Of a stretch of 5,682 bases of DNA, positions 5,431-5,682 are shown piece by piece. The stretch covers positions 1 to 5,682 of the forward strand of contig JAUSIA010000257.1 in assembly GCA_030648225.1 (NCBI GenBank), in the 5' to 3' direction. The notes below the pieces were generated by a model, which was given only the letters and a program-made list of their open reading frames with translations, was not told where the DNA came from and ran no database searches. The translations under genes and the position numbers were made by a program. The first letter of the stretch is position 1; every line of letters starts with the position of its first letter. This stretch comes from Ignavibacteria bacterium (GTDB lineage: Bacteria; Bacteroidota; Ignavibacteria; Ignavibacteriales; Ignavibacteriaceae).

Positions 5431-5682
5431 CCATTTGGAATTTAATTTTACCGCAGCATTAAACACATAATCAGAATGTGAATCAATATCCTTTACTTCA
5501 AGAATATCAGCAATTTTACCTTCCATATCAACTATAAATGTAACCCGTTTTGCCAAACCATTTTCTTTTAAAACACCATATTCTTCAGTAACAGTTTTAT
5601 CCGCATCTGAAAGAAGAGGGAAGTTAAGATTATAATCATCAATAAATTTCTTTATCTCTTCTTTTGTATCTGTACTTATTCC
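5416..5682 (-). CDS. Peroxiredoxin (PrxQ/BCP-like, AhpC/TSA fold), C-terminal part
   Basis: The minus-strand frame is open from the right edge of the window to a TAA at 5418-5416, giving 88 residues with no start in view. The order GISTDTKEEIKKFIDDYNL, FPLLSDADKTVTEEYGV and RVTFIVDMEGKI is the classic second half of peroxiredoxins of the thioredoxin fold: the strand and helix after the active site, the PLLSD turn, and the strand with the conserved Arg and DxxGKI. These enzymes reduce hydrogen and organic peroxides through a peroxidatic Cys in an N-terminal PxxxT/SxxC motif, which lies outside the window. No Cys occurs in the visible part, so any resolving Cys must be upstream, as in PrxQ types, or absent. 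It is probably cytoplasmic, though the N-terminus is unseen. The gene converges with the small membrane-protein gene. Confidence 0.88.
   Translation of the reverse strand, partial: GISTDTKEEIKKFIDDYNLNFPLLSDADKTVTEEYGVLKENGLAKRVTFIVDMEGKIADILEVKDIDSHSDYVFNAAVKLNSKWGILE

Overview
The window is AT-rich (roughly one third G+C by eye) bacterial chromosome with short intergenic gaps and palindromic repeats. Protein resemblance (a full-length Prc-type S41 protease, an ALDH7 dehydrogenase, a periplasmic M15 dipeptidase) and repeats of the CCCCGAC...GTCGGGG and CCTACCGGCAGGCAGG kinds suggest the Bacteroidota/Ignavibacteria/Chlorobi side of the tree. That placement is an inference, not proven. No phage, plasmid, CRISPR, rRNA or tRNA signal was found.

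Layout. Positions 1-624 hold the C-terminal 207 residues of an ALDH7-type aldehyde dehydrogenase (probably alpha-aminoadipate semialdehyde dehydrogenase), whose start lies upstream. A gap of about 530 bp follows. Its first part is a composite palindromic element (678-810) with perfect 12-bp terminal inverted repeats and at least three internal hairpins; its second part (811-1154) shows no convincing gene. A 239-residue protein of unknown function (1155-1874, +) then converges, with a 1-nt gap, on a 696-residue tail-specific protease of the Prc/CtpA family (1876-3966, -). A hairpin plus T-tract reading on the minus strand inside the unknown gene looks like the protease's intrinsic terminator.

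A 104-bp divergent intergenic region separates the protease from an exported D-Ala-D-Ala dipeptidase of the VanX/DdpX type (4071-4799, +). That gene carries a small palindromic repeat translated in frame near its C-terminus. It is followed after 47 bp by a 170-residue uncharacterised protein with a charged N-terminus and a single C-terminal membrane helix (4847-5359, +). The window ends in the C-terminal 88 residues of a PrxQ/BCP-like peroxiredoxin on the minus strand (5416-5682), which converges on the small membrane protein through an AT-rich hairpin.

How the genes fit together. The protease and the dipeptidase are both predicted to act in the periplasm: one trims or degrades envelope proteins, the other cleaves D-Ala-D-Ala from cell-wall turnover or precursors. 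Divergent transcription could allow shared control, but no operator is proven. The rest looks like ordinary housekeeping. No new multi-gene system was recognised. The most interesting items are the repeats, the terminator buried in an opposing gene, and two uncharacterised proteins.
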